The notes beneath the pieces were generated by a model. That model was not told the DNA's origin. It ran no database searches and saw nothing but the letters and a program-made list of their open reading frames with translations. From NCBI RefSeq assembly GCF_000516985.1, contig NW_006917098.1, positions 1,922,001-1,986,000 of the forward strand: 64,000 nt of DNA, in the 5' to 3' direction. This DNA is from Pestalotiopsis fici W106-1. Lineage: Eukaryota > Ascomycota > Sordariomycetes > Amphisphaeriales > Sporocadaceae. Positions 22,277 through 34,700 of the stretch are shown piece after piece; the first letter of the stretch is position 1, and each line of letters begins with the position of its first letter. The translations under genes and the position numbers were made by a program.

Positions 22277-23683
22277 CTACTCGTCATAGTATTCAGAGCA
22301 GACCACAGGACCATTGAGATCCATCACATCGGCAATGGTGACATTGGGAAGAATGTCGACCATCCAGAGGGTATGGTTCAGTGTGGTGATATTGCCCCCA
22401 TCATCACCAAAGTAATTGGTGAACTCGGGACCAACGCCGAGAAGATTACCGCTGGGGTTTGCGGGCACACCTGGAGCACTTGGAACACCTGTCCCATTGG
22501 GACCGGCGGGGCCTCCAGGTTGCGATCCCCCAAAAGCCGGAATGTTTGGGCCGCCCATGTCGGTCAAACGAGCGGGCAGATCCATCTTTTGCCACTCCCA
22601 CTACAACATGTATTAGCAAGTCCTATTTTGGGTGGATGCGTGAGTTTTAAGCAGCTCTTTTGAGCAGTTTATCTGCGTACTCTCTTGCAGCATCAATTTG
22701 GGCAATGCTTGCTCATGAGACAACCCAGAAAATGAGAGAAATGGCATTGGAAGTTGCTTACGAATAGCTTGTCCAGCCAGGCATGGTGAAGGAAGAAAAA
22801 AGGATCTCCGGGACTTAGAGTTCCATCGAGTAGCTGTCACACACATGGTGAGTATCTGCACCGAGACTGAGCGGGGCTGGAGGTTCTCACAATACCACCG
22901 ACAGCTTGGTGACCTGAAAGGTGCGGGTTTTGGCCCCAGCAATCCCAAGCGGTGCTGTAGTTCTGCTTGGCATTGCAAACATTGATATGAGCTTGGTTAG
23001 TGAGCCGCAAGGAGTTCTTATTGTTGATACGAGTCAGCCAGTGATCAGAGTAGGTTCCATCTGCCAGCCATCGCAATGTCAAGTTTGCAAAGGAGCCATT
23101 AACCACGCGGCTGGTGCCGTCGTCTGTGCCATTGCCGCCAAAGTATTGGTCTTCCCACATGTCTGTCCTGTACAGATCATTGACATCGGCGAGCTCATCC
23201 CAGTACCTAAAAGAATTTCGTCTCTCATTAGCACTTTACGTTGGTCGAGCGGCTGGAATCATTCCGTGGATTAATGTACTTACGGCATACGACCAGTATA
23301 TCCACACTCGTCTCGAATGACGCGCTCGTGCGCAGTCAGATAGTATCGGTGGAATGGCAAAAACGCGCCGACATTGTGAACCGAGGCAGATTGAGCCACA
23401 TGCGGCCACTGCATGTCGTCCCAGCGTGTTACGGCGCCAGGAACTCTCAGCTTTGTTGGCGAGTTGATCAAGCAGAGATCAGCGTTTATGTACGCAGCCT
23501 TTTCATCAGTAGTGAGACTCGTCCTGTGGGGTTATAAAGTCAGTCCAGGCTGGGAACATAACTTTGCAGCGAATCGTACCATGGCACCCGGGCCCGAACT
23601 TCTGTACACTCGGAAGCATCAGCTGCTGCAAGACCAAGCAATGCAACGAAGAGTAAAATGGCTCGCATCTTGATTGATGCCAT
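22277..23683 (-). CDS. Secreted tyrosinase (type-3 copper oxidase, short form)
   Basis: Five minus-strand exons, 23683-23580, 23523-23284, 23206-22891, 22833-22762 and 22600-22277 (introns 56, 77, 57 and 161 bp), give 351 residues. Signal peptide MRAILLFVALLGLAAADA; Met at 23683 or 23668 could start it. Copper site A: His76, His84 (VHNVGAF) and His93 (PFHRYY). Copper site B: His210 and His214 (NPHLSGHQ) and His237 (FFFLHHAWLD). All six ligands are intact, and LFWEWQ follows site B as usual. The enzyme would hydroxylate monophenols to o-diphenols and/or oxidise diphenols to quinones. The C-terminus is a short Pro/Gly-rich extension, not a long caged domain. It lies between lactonase 2 and dioxygenase 2 and could supply or compete for catechols. 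Confidence 0.88.
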
Positions 23684-24852
23684 GTTTGAACTTTCTAAGA
23701 GATTGCTTTGGAGAGGATGGCTGAGTTAGCAACCGGGCGAGCACGCAGTCGACAGGCTTCTACCTGAAGATATGTCCTGACTTGGAGTATACGGCACATC
23801 TACCTTTTCATTATTTACTAAATAGGAATTATAAGCGCACAATATAATTCACATGCGAAACGCGCGTCAAGAGTCTTTGTGGCGCTAGAATTCAGGCATA
23901 GCTGCGTGACATTTCTCCAATTCTAGCGCTATGGTACTCGAAATTGATGTTCCTGTATCAAGGACTCGGATGACAGGGGGTTAGATTTGCCTATACCTTC
24001 TGCATATTACACTGTGCGAGGAGCCGCCAAGCTCGTATACTGAGTCTACGTGCCTGCACCTGCAGCTGAGAAGTTAACCTTAAAAAGGCACTTAATCACC
24101 ATTCTATGATGTGTGCTTGGCCCGCCAGAATAAACTTGGTATTAAGGGACAAGATGGGCTAGTCTTGCTTACAAAGAAATGAGTAATACATGGGAGACTC
24201 TCGTTGAACAGCAAACTAGTATATTAAGAGCGAGTATTACTGGTAAAACTGTGATACTTTCTGTAGTTGTTTTATCCATATGAAGGTTACGCGTTCCAAC
24301 GCCCTAGGAATTTCTTTTCTGCATTACATCACTCACTGGATGGCAGATCCAGGTTGCGGCAGGGAGACAAGCGCCTATTGTGTTGTGTCACCTCTTGTCT
24401 TGGCATGCTCAGTCTCGGTTGCGTTGCCGAGCGGCCCATCCCGATTAGGATGTTGGTTATGACAAAGCAGAACTCGTCGTCCTAGACTGTCATCCTAGAC
24501 TGTGGCGAGATTGTCAGCATCACGAATATGTTGATTTTCGCGGGCCTTCGGAAATACGCTGCCATTCTTGATGCATTAGAAAGGGCCATTGAGCATTCCG
24601 CATGGTTTTGGGGCATCAGATACCGGAGATCAATAAAATTCACTTCGACCAGGGGCTGGTGCGAAAAGATGTGATGGATGATGAGAGGCGACATCATTTT
24701 TAACCAGACAAGGGAATCAGATCAATGTGTATATAGACACCTGAAGCCATTTTGCTCCATTCACTGGATTGGTATCAGGACGTTCCTTGCCACTCTCATT
24801 CTTCATCCCTTCTTGCAACTTGTGCCAAATCTCCTCTCTTTTTGAGTCCGTC
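23684..24852. other. Divergent promoter region between tyrosinase and dioxygenase 2
   Basis: 1.17 kb separates two divergently transcribed cluster genes. No gene is supported. Short frames at 24267-24485 have no features. Confidence 0.55.
24730..24735 (+). promoter_or_regulatory. Candidate TATA box for dioxygenase 2
   Basis: TATATA lies 123 bp upstream of the ATG at 24853, similar spacing to the candidate at the lactonase 1 gene. Confidence 0.45.
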
Positions 24853-25985
24853 ATGCTTGGCTTCAAAACTCTCCTTCTGTCCTTGGAAATTGCCTCGACA
24901 GTCGCACACCCTGGGGAGAAGCATTCCGTTCTCGCCCGCGAAGGTCATGAACATCGATCTGCTGTAGCGCAGGCACAGCGGTCCCTTAGCTTTAAGGCCG
25001 AAACCAGCGTCGCAGTCGCTCTCAAGTCGCGTGCGGTTGCTCGGCGTGCCAAGATCGCCGCCACTATTCGTGAAAAGCGAGCCATACAAAACAGTAGGTC
25101 GTTTCTGACATGATACGCACTGAGAATTATGCTTACCGTCTTCCCAACAGAGCCTCTTGTTTCAAGAGACTTGGAGCAGTTGGAGGCGTACGATGCCACT
25201 TCCCACGATGTTAACTCTACCGGCCTTTGGACACTCCTGTGGGCGAGATCTTCGGCTCCAACTCCACCACGGGATTGACTCCCCAGGCTATCCTTGGCCC
25301 TTACTTCGTTGCCGGGGAGTGGCTCCGTACCGACATTACTGAGGGGACCCAGGGAGTACCACTGCACTTGGACATCCAATTCGTAGACATAGCTACATTC
25401 AATCCCATTCCGCGGTTGGCGGTTGATGTTTGGCACTGCAATGCCACTGGAGTCTATTCTGGAATCAACGCTACATTGGGACAGGGCGGGTTGAACACTA
25501 CATTCCTTCGAGGCGTCAGCATAACAGATGACGACGGAGTTGTTCAGTTTGATACGCTGTTCCCCGGACACTACTCTGGTCGCTCTCAACACATTCATGT
25601 TATCGGCACAGAGAATGCCCGTTTCTTGCACAATGGCACTTATCTCAATGGTACTGCTAGACACATTGGCCAGATCTTCTTCAATCAGGATCTAATCTCA
25701 GAGGTTGAAACCACTGAGCCTTATGTCCAGAACACGGTCAACATTACTACCAATGTCGAGGACTTGATTGCTCCCGATGCCGCCACTGCGACATATGACC
25801 CCTTAGCGGATTATGTCAGGCTTGGGGACAGCATAAGCGATGGACTTTTGTCCTTCATCACTATTGGCATCAACACTACAGCCGACTACTCGGCCAACAT
25901 CATCCCAGCCTCTCACTATTACGAGACTGGGGGTGTTGACACTGGGACTGGTGGCCTTCCTCCAGGAGCTCCATCGCCTCCATAA
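24853..25985 (+). CDS. Secreted intradiol ring-cleavage dioxygenase, copy 2 (apparent frameshift)
   Basis: Exon 1 is 24853-25093 and exon 2 is 25151-25985, with a 57-bp intron at the same phase-1 site as in copy 1. It has a signal peptide with AHPGEKH, a basic Ala/Arg-rich pro-region, then GPYF, GVYSG and HYSGRSQHIHV; all iron ligands are intact. After YDATSHDVNSTG near 25220 the frame changes: DTPVGEIFG and the rest of the catalytic domain are read in the frame one base back. This equals loss of one base near the CC at 25224-25225. One extra base would make 1077 coding bases (358 residues), close to copy 1. A 77-bp GT-AG segment (25210-25286) would also restore frame, but it removes residues that match copy 1. 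It may be a recent pseudogene or a sequence error. The C-terminus is Pro-rich. Confidence 0.75.
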
Positions 25986-26513
25986 GTTTGAAGAGATCAC
26001 TCTTAACGTTGGGAAAGGGTTCATCCTTCACTGTTGTTGTTGTTGTGGACTGACATAAACCACTCGCTCCTGCGCCCTCATGCGAATGTACACGCGATTC
26101 TAGTTGATAGGCAGAATGATTACACTAGTTGCTGGATGGTACATCACTAGCAGTTGTGAAGATGTTTTCCAATTTTATTCAAGTTATATTCGTTTGATGG
26201 CAAGCATGGCAAGTTTATATGGCCATAAAAGTAGGGCATAAAACAAAGCCAGCTGCTAAAGAGAAGCAAGCTCATACGACAAGAAGCCACAAGTACACAG
26301 ATCGTCCAACCATAATCCCAGTGCACACACAGATTACTCTGAGATCAAAGGATTGGCCACCACTGACAGTGTGGGGGAGGTTCTGGGGACGATTGGTGGT
26401 GCATACGATTGAGGTCGCTTGGTGGAGTGCAGTGTAAGCGCCCGGATCATCTCGAACTTTTAGGGTATACGAGATTACGCTTCGGCCTTCGGCCGAAGCT
26501 TCACTCTAGTAGC
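25986..26513. other. Flank between dioxygenase 2 and the transposon island
   Basis: About 530 bp of normal-composition 3' flank. It includes a perfect hairpin at 26479-26499. No gene is seen. Confidence 0.6.
26479..26499. repeat. Perfect 9-bp inverted repeat with 3-nt loop
   Basis: gcttcggcc and ggccgaagc flank ttc. It lies 14 bp before the copia target-site duplication. It could be a terminator-like hairpin or part of an older element's edge. Confidence 0.6.
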
Positions 26514-26518
26514 ATAAT

Positions 26519-26754
26519 AATTATTAATCAAGGTGGTGCTTTCCTATTGGAGTTTAAATTGGTCTGGTATAGGTGTCAATTATATAATATATTAATTTAT
26601 ATTCTGCGCCTTTTAGTTTTAATAAGGTGTACGCTTATTTAGGTGGCCCCGGCTAATCCCCGGAAGGTCCCGTATATTTATCTAAACACTATAAAGTTAA
26701 TCCGTATGCTTAAGCATACCCTAATATATAGGAACCATAATCCACTATTTAATA
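26519..26754 (-). repeat. Copia LTR (3' LTR in element orientation)
   Basis: 236 bp, aligned end to end with the copy at 31547-31782. Its outer half keeps G/C while its inner half shows C-to-T and G-to-A changes relative to the other LTR. Confidence 0.9.
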
Positions 26755-29700
26755 CACCCCTTTAGATCCACGATTTATCGTAAATCTGGCCATATTTAAA
26801 TTAGAATTACTAATTAGCAAAATATAGCTTTTTTTAGGGCTATTCGTTTTAATTACGATAAGTAATATTAAATCCTATTTATTATAAAAAATTCTGTTAT
26901 TTGCCTATTAGCAAGCTTTTCGTTAATTTATTTATTATTATCTTATTTAAAGGTCTATAAATAACTCTAATCTTTTTTTTTAGGCTTTTTATCGTAATTA
27001 ATAATTATAAATATCTATATAACGGAGCTTTATTTTTAATAACGCGATTTCGGCGTTAATTAAATTAATAATTTATTTATTATTATATTTAATAATAATA
27101 ATACTATTATCTAATTATATCGATAATTCCTTTAATAATTAACTAATAAATAATATTTTTTTAGCAGCTTATATTAACGCAAATAACTTAGTTTTTATAA
27201 TAAAAATAATAATTATATTTTATTTATTTAATCGCTAATTAATTAATCCTCCGAATAGCTTTATAGCGAATATTTAGGTGCTTTTACGATTGATGCTATT
27301 ATCGGCAAATAATACGTTATTAGCAATTACTAAATTAAAAAATCCTCCGATTTTAAATAAAAATTCCTTAATATTAATTAGGTAAATTAAAACTCGATTA
27401 GCAGCTTTTTAATATGCTTAGCTTAAATTATTAAAAAATCGAGCTAATTTAGCTATTATAAATACGATATTTAGCTTTGTAAAAATAGCCGCGAATAGCA
27501 ATAATCCGATTTTCTTTTAGTATTTCTATATTTCGTATAAAAACGCTATAATTAATCGAAGCGTAAATTCTTCGCATCCTATTAATATTATATAAATTTT
27601 CTTTTTATCTATTAGCTTAGCGATTTTCTTAAAATAAGCCTTTTAAAATAACCAAATTATTTTAAATACACGATTTCGGATTACTTTTATCCCGAAAAAC
27701 CACTATATTAGCTCGCCACCATTAATTTTATACTTTTTTATAAAATACTATATTAACTAATTAATAGCCTTTTTATTTTTATTTTTATATGCGATAATTA
27801 CGTCGTTAACGTAAAAAAAAACTAATACTTTTTTTTTAATAAATGCGCAAGGCTTATATAATATTTAAATATAACCGATTTCGGCTAAAGTCTTTATAAA
27901 CTCTCTTTATTATAATAGCGGTAATATCCGTAATCCGTAAAATGCTTTATTTAATAATAATATAATATTTTTTTTTAATATTTATCCGGCATTTTTATAA
28001 ATATATTTTAATTAATAAAAGCGTATATAAACGCGTTTATTACGTTGTATTATATTAATTTAAAATCGAATCTCGCTATAATCGCGATTAAGGTGCAAAA
28101 TAATTTTTTAGCTAATATAACCGCGTAAATTTCCTAATTCTAAAATTTCGCCTATTAATTACCGCAAATAACGAATTTTGCTTTATATTTCTAAAATCTC
28201 CCGTGCTTATCGAACTTATATATATATATCTATATATAATTAAAGATCTATTTGCCTTTTATTCGTAAATCCTTCCTATTAATTTCGGTTTAAAATCGTA
28301 TATTTTTATAACTTTATAAATAATTAGCTTTTGCTTAAAGGAATAATTTATTAAACGGATAATAATATAATTTATAATATTATTTAGGAAAAGCTAAAAT
28401 TTTTGTTTTATAAATTTTTACCCTTTAATAAAAAAAGCGTTTTAGCTTCGCTTTATCGTTTTAATTATTATTTTATCCTGTTTTAAAAATAGTTTTATAA
28501 TTAGCTAAAAAAACTGCTTATTATAAGATTATTTTAAATCCTTTTATTAATAGCGCCGTATCCTTAATCGTAATCGCTTTTATATTATATATTAATAAAG
28601 CTAATAAAAATATTTATAATAAAATTTAAAAGGTAAATTTCGCGGTAATAAAAAAATATTATTTATCCCTTTTATTTAGCGCTGCTTTTTTATTTTTTTA
28701 GTTACCATTTTCCTTTTAATCGTTTTAATTATCGCCTAGCAAAATATTTTTTACGGCGGTATTTTCATTTTTTAATTTTTATAAAATCTCGTTTTTAAAT
28801 ATTGCGTAATTAATTACGAAATCGGCTATAAGCTAAATATTAATATTTAAAAGCTTGTTTTTAAATATATCCCACTTTCCGTCGCATAATTCCTTTTCGT
28901 TTATAATTATATTTTTCGTATTAATTAATTTATTTTAACTAAAAATCTAAATTTTATAAATATTAAATAACCTATATTTAATAAAATATTTTATTTATAT
29001 TTTAAATATTAATCGCTATAAGCGGCCGAATTTTTATTATGCTATTAGTATTATTACGTACGCTTTATATCCGAATATTTTAAAATAAATTTAATTAAGT
29101 TTATAATTCGGATTTAAAACTCCTTTTGCTTTCGCAATTATTTTATAAAATCTTATATATAATATACGCTATCGGGAATTATAATTCGGCGTATAATTAT
29201 ATAAGTATACCGCGGTTTTGCCGATTTTAGGCCAGAGTTAATAAAGGAATCTTGCGCTAATACGCATTATACGTTTTTTCTCTTTAATTATACCCTTTAA
29301 ACGTTCGGCAGCTTTATTTTAAGCTTATATATATAATACTAAAGGCTCGAATTTAATATATTTATTTTTAAAATATTTTCCGATTACCTATTTAATTTTT
29401 ATAATCTCGTTATCGTATTCGATAATTTTAATTTTAATATTATATTAAATTTTTATTATACCTAAAAACGATCGGAAAGCGTTAATTAATATAACCGTAA
29501 TCCTTTCCGTAAAATAATAATTTTATATATATCCCGTTTACCGATAAATAATTAGCATTTAAAATATATAATTTTCGATTTTTTTAATATAATTATAAAA
29601 ATTTATAACTAATCGTTCGCTATAATTTTCGTTAATTAGCCGTAGCGCTCGCCGTGGTTAGCGCGTGATTTTTATAAATGCGTAGGCTTTATATTTTATT

Positions 29701-31546
29701 ATAATTAGTTTTTTAATTTTTACCTTTTAAAATAAATAAATAAAATATTCGAAAGCTGCCGGGCCTAAATATCCTATTTTTTAATACTATTGTATAGCTT
29801 TTTTAATTAATAATGGCCTTTTTATCCATATTATATATCTTTTCCGATAAATAGCAAATAACGCTAAAAATAATTCGTAAAATCTATATTTAAGGATATA
29901 TTATCCGTATTAGTTTTAAAATATACTAATTAAAAATTTATTTTTTTTACGTAATATTATAAAATCGTTTTTATTATCCTAATAATATCCTTATTTTTAT
30001 AATTAACGGAATAATACTAATATAATTAGTAACCTAAAATAATAAGCTATATTATTTAATAATAATATTTTAAATCCGAGCTATATAATTATTATACCGT
30101 ACCCGTAAATAAATAATTTCCGGTCGCCTAACTAAATAAAATCGTAATTAAAAGCTTACCTATAATTAATAAGCCTTATTTTTATATTTATAATTAAAAT
30201 CGTTATCGCTAAATCTAAAATAATTAAATAACGCAAAAAATAATTTTTTATAAATACTATAAAATTGTTTTATACGTTTATTATTAATCGTCCGTTTTAT
30301 TAATCTATATTAATTGGGAGCGATTTTTCCTTAATTATTCGTAATATATTAATTCGGCTGGTTTTAATCCTTTTTATATTACGAATTTATTTCTATAAAT
30401 TAGGGTTTTTTTAAAGGCCTTATTTATTTATATTTATATTTTATTTTTAGGGACGAAACCTAAATAAGCTTTTTTTAAAAATACGTAAAAATATAAATTA
30501 AAAGCGTAAAAAAAATAGCAAATAAAGCATCTAATATCTTTTTATTTTTTATTATAAGTAATTCGTCCACCCCTTCTTTTATGTAAATTAGCCGTATTTA
30601 ATCGGGGAGGCATCTAATCTTTAACGAAGTAAGCGTCTTTATTTTATCCGTTTTAAAGCTATTTTTTAGCTTTATTAGCGTAAATTATAAAAGCGCCTTT
30701 CCTAATTTTTAGCCTAATCGGCTATTAAATGTTTAAGCTTTTACGGAAATCGTTATTTATTACCCGATATTTTAAATTCCTATTTAAAATGTTTTATTTT
30801 TTATAAATTTAATAAAAAATAGCCTATTATAACATAATTAAAATAATTATATTTAAAAAATCTATAGCCTAAACCAAATTATCCTATATTTTAACGATTT
30901 GCTTTACCTAGGTTTTCGCTATAATTATCTCCTATTTATTAACTTAATTAGCAGCTTTTTTTAATATTTTTAAAGGCTTAAAAGCTTCTAAATATTATTT
31001 CCTTGCTTTTTTTTTATTATTTATAGCCAATTTATTATAGCAAACCCTTAAATTCTCGTATTATTTATATAAAAGCTCGTTAATTAAGCAATATATAAAA
31101 AAGAAATTTAGAAAAATCGTTATAATTATCTATTTCGTAATCTCCTTAATTGCCGTATATTATTTAGCGTATATAGCCTCCTTTATTTTATAATAATTAT
31201 AATCGAAATTAAATAACTTCTAACCTCCTTTAATAAAATCCGTAATCGTCTATTCCCCGTCCTTTTTATCTTATATAATCGGATCGTCGTTTATATCTAT
31301 AGCTTCGAGGGTAATAGCCGCGGTTTTTATATATTTAGTCTTTTTAATATCCGGTTCGACTAAAATTTTAATTAAAATCGTCTTATTTTTAAAATAATCA
31401 ATTAATCCGGCAATTTATACCTAAATCTAAAACGTATATTCCTAATTAATCTAATCGGAAATTATCTTTAACGATACCGTTAGGCCGATTCCGGCTTTTT
31501 TCGTAATTATTATTTTCGTAGCTTTAGCGGAGGCACTAAAACTTTT
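26755..31546 (-). pseudogene. Copia gag-pol remnant
   Basis: Former polyprotein gene (capsid, protease, integrase, reverse transcriptase, RNase H) read on the minus strand. RT and RNase H signatures remain recognisable near 27.2-27.95 kb despite frequent stops. All stops examined can be derived from CAA, CAG or TGG codons by C-to-T or G-to-A change. It cannot encode a functional protein in this state. Confidence 0.8.
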
Positions 31547-31782
31547 AATTATTAATTAAAATAATGCTTTCCTATTAAAATTTAAACTAATTTAATATAA
31601 ATATTAATTATATAATATATTAATTTATATTTTACGCTTTTTAATTTTAATAAAATATACGCTTATTTAGGTGGCCCCGGCTAATCCCCGGAAAATCCCG
31701 TATATCTATTTAAACACCATAGGGTTGATCCGTGTACTCAAGCACACCCCAGTGTATGGGAACCATAATCCACCATTTAACA
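31547..31782 (-). repeat. Copia LTR (5' LTR in element orientation)
   Basis: 236 bp, the partner of 26519-26754. Here the half next to the element interior is mutated, and the half next to 31782 keeps the G/C-rich sequence. Confidence 0.9.
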
Positions 31783-31787
31783 ATAAT

Positions 31788-34700
31788 AAATAAAAGCATT
31801 ATACCTTATATAATTATATAGCACAAAAAAAAAGTCGTGGCCCACTAGCTTAACCTTTTACCACTCGGTGGGGCGGGCGCAAAACAGCCTGCTACCGTAT
31901 ACCGCCTTCTTAAGGTAGCGGCAGAATTATTTTTTTTTTTATTTAAACAAAGGTTCCCCCCCGTAATTTTGGAAACTTTTTTTTTTTTTTATTAAACTAT
32001 ATATAAATATTCTATTATTTTTTACTAAATTAATCGTATAAATTTATATAAAAAACGCAATTTTTATAAAAGTTTTATATTAAATATTGCGATTTTTATA
32101 TTTTAATTTATTTAAATTTAAAGTTAAAAAATTACGTTTATATTAATTCGTTTAAGCTTATCCTTTTTTAATTAGCGCTTACGCTAATTCGTTTTCCTTT
32201 TTCCCGTTTTATTTATTCCCGTATAAATCCGATTATATCTGGCACCGCTTCGCCCGACCCGGGCGGTAATAAGCCGGATCCTCCCGGTTCTCCCGTCCCC
32301 CCGGTAAAGCGTATACGATCTCGTACGATTTTAAATAATGCCGCTAAAGCTATTAAAAAATTTAGCAAAAATTTTAAAAAAGTTATTTGCGCTCGTACGG
32401 ATTCGGTCGACCCCGATTATAATAATTCGGGTTAGCTTAAAAATAATAATTTTTTTACGATTCCAAATAACGCCGTATAAATTAAAAAAAATATCGTACC
32501 TCCTAAAATCGTTCCTTTTATTAACCCCGAATTAACCAAATACGTTTATAATAAAGCTTATATATCCCCGATTAATATAATTAGCTAGATATTCTTTTTC
32601 GTTAAAGTTTATACCAATTTAGGTTTAATTACGCTACGTTATATTAATTTATATAAAACCGTCTTATTTTGCGCATAATCGTACTAAAAACTAAATAAAA
32701 TAATAGTTTTTTAGCCCCGCGCAAAATTAATTTCGAGCGTTAGCAAAATTTAACTTAAGCCTTATTATATATATACGGCACCGTATAAATTTTTATATAT
32801 GCGAAATGCTTTATAATAATTGCTAATAATTCTCGTTTTAAAGGCAATAATATTTTCGAATATTATATTAGTAAATTCGGTTTTATATTTTCTAATATAA
32901 AATTATATTAATTTATTAGTTTTTAATTTATATTATAAAATTTATTATATTAATTATATTTGGATTATAACTCTTTATTCTTTTAATTGCGCTAATAGGT
33001 TTTTTTTATATAATTTCGTATATATTTATTAATATTTGTACGAAAATAATAATAATTCGTTTATGTTTAGTACCCCCGGTAAATTCCCGGGCAAAATTAT
33101 ATTTAAAAATTATAAAAAGTTTTTATCCGGTGTTACGTCCAATTAATTCCGTGCTATAAATAAGCATTTTTGTTTAAAATCGTACGAACCTAACTAATCC
33201 TCGTTTTAGCATTTATAATAAATGCTAAAGTTAAAAAATTTAAATTTAAAAATAAAAATAATAACGGTAATAATAATAATAATTAATACGGCTTCGTATT
33301 AATTTATTCGCTTTTTTGCGCGTTTGGATTATTTTAATTAGGCACGTACGTATTTATACGGATTTATACGCCCGTGCCCTAACCCGGTTTTTAGTTTAAT
33401 ACCAGCCCGATTAAAAAATAATAATTTTATTATTAAAATTTATACGAATCCGTAATATTTTATATATATATATGTTATTAATTATAATTTAATGCAATTA
33501 TATTTAGCGCCTTTAAATAATCGAACTAAAATTATTAATATTATACGGTGCTTTTAAATTTTATTTAATTAATATTTTAGGCTATATAATATTTAATCCT
33601 TTTTTTTTTTACTTTCCGGAACTAATACTACCAGGTTTCGTATATCCGTTACTCGAAATATCGCTATATAAAATTATTTATATACAAAAACGTTTTATTT
33701 TAAACTAACTCTAATATATTAAAACGATTATCTTTAAGCTTTATATATAATTATACTAAAGCATATTTTTAAAGGCAATTAATATCGATTTTATTTATAG
33801 CTATTATAGCCTTTTTCTAAAAATAATTTTATTTTCGGGATTAATTTTTCGTTTCTATTAAATAGACCTTTAAAAATTTTTATTTTTATTTTTATACGGC
33901 CTAATTTTAATATAATTATTCTTATGCTATTATATAAACCTTTTTTTAGTATTTAATTACGTAATAATAATACCGGGATTCCGAAATATAATTGCAATTT
34001 ATAATTAAAAAGATTTACTAGGTTTATTTTATATAAATATTTTACCGGTAATACGTCGTCGTTTATTTATAAAATATTATCGATTTAATTTATAAAAATA
34101 TATTTATAAATTTTATTTTTATAGCGTTTAAATATAAATATATTAAATATTTATACGGTATCGTTTTTCGGTAATAAAATATATTAAAATTCGAAAAAAA
34201 ATAATTTTAATTGCTATAATTCGATTATAGGATAAATTGCTTAAGCCAAAATTTTAATTATTCGGATTAATTAGATTTTATTTAGAATAATTACGAATCC
34301 GCGCAAAATTAAATTATATAAAAATTTATAAAGCTATTTTATATATTTTTAGTTTTATTTATTTGCTAATTCGAGCCGTATATTTTAAATTAATTTAAAT
34401 TTGCGCAAATATTTTTAAAGGTAAAAGTGCTTTAAATAATTTTATATAATATTTTTTAATTTTGCATTTTTTAATACCGGTAAAATCTAAGCAAAATCGC
34501 CCTTAAATAAAATAAAAATGCCGCTAAATCGTTTATTTCGTTAAAATACGTTTTAAAATATATAATTTATATATTTAAAATAGTTTTTAGCTTATAAAAT
34601 AATTTTATCCTAAATAATCAAATAGGTGCGGCTAAATAAATTTGCTAAAAAACCCGGTATTCTCGGCTTTATTTTCGGATCGCATAAAATAAAAATTCGA

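Larger units (their letters stand above)
26519..31782 (-). mobile_element. Ty1/copia LTR retrotransposon, RIP-inactivated
   Basis: A 5.26-kb element bounded by two 236-bp direct LTRs (26519-26754 and 31547-31782), with the 5-bp duplication ATAAT on both sides (26514-26518 and 31783-31787). On the minus strand the 5' LTR starts TGTTAAATGG, and a purine-rich tract (AAAGGGGTG) abuts the 3' LTR. Degraded pol is readable on the minus strand. Reverse transcriptase includes KAFYGLR...LL and FFYVNDVIIA (copia FFYVDDIIIA with D changed to N) at about 27785-27950. Copia RNase H follows, with ADNSINRKS and KLFGG, at about 27235-27450. The interior is extremely AT-rich and full of TAA/TAG, as expected from RIP. 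Integrase and gag should lie between 28.5 and 31.5 kb but are too mutated to delimit. Confidence 0.92.

Noticed and set aside
25210..25286. A second intron in dioxygenase 2 that would restore the frame
   Set aside because: The segment encodes DTPVGEIFG...LTPQ, which matches the same region of dioxygenase 1, so it is coding. A one-base loss is the simpler explanation, though transcripts could overturn this.
31788..31960. G/C-rich words near poly-T runs considered as an RNA gene or promoter
   Set aside because: No tRNA-type internal boxes or foldable cloverleaf could be recognised; it fits the unmutated edge of the second element.
32338..32535. 65-codon plus frame (MPLKLLKNLAK...)
   Set aside because: Its Lys/Leu/Ile composition is what AT-rich sequence gives by chance. 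The overlapping frame starting near 32241 (GTASPDPGG) looks more like the original coding register.
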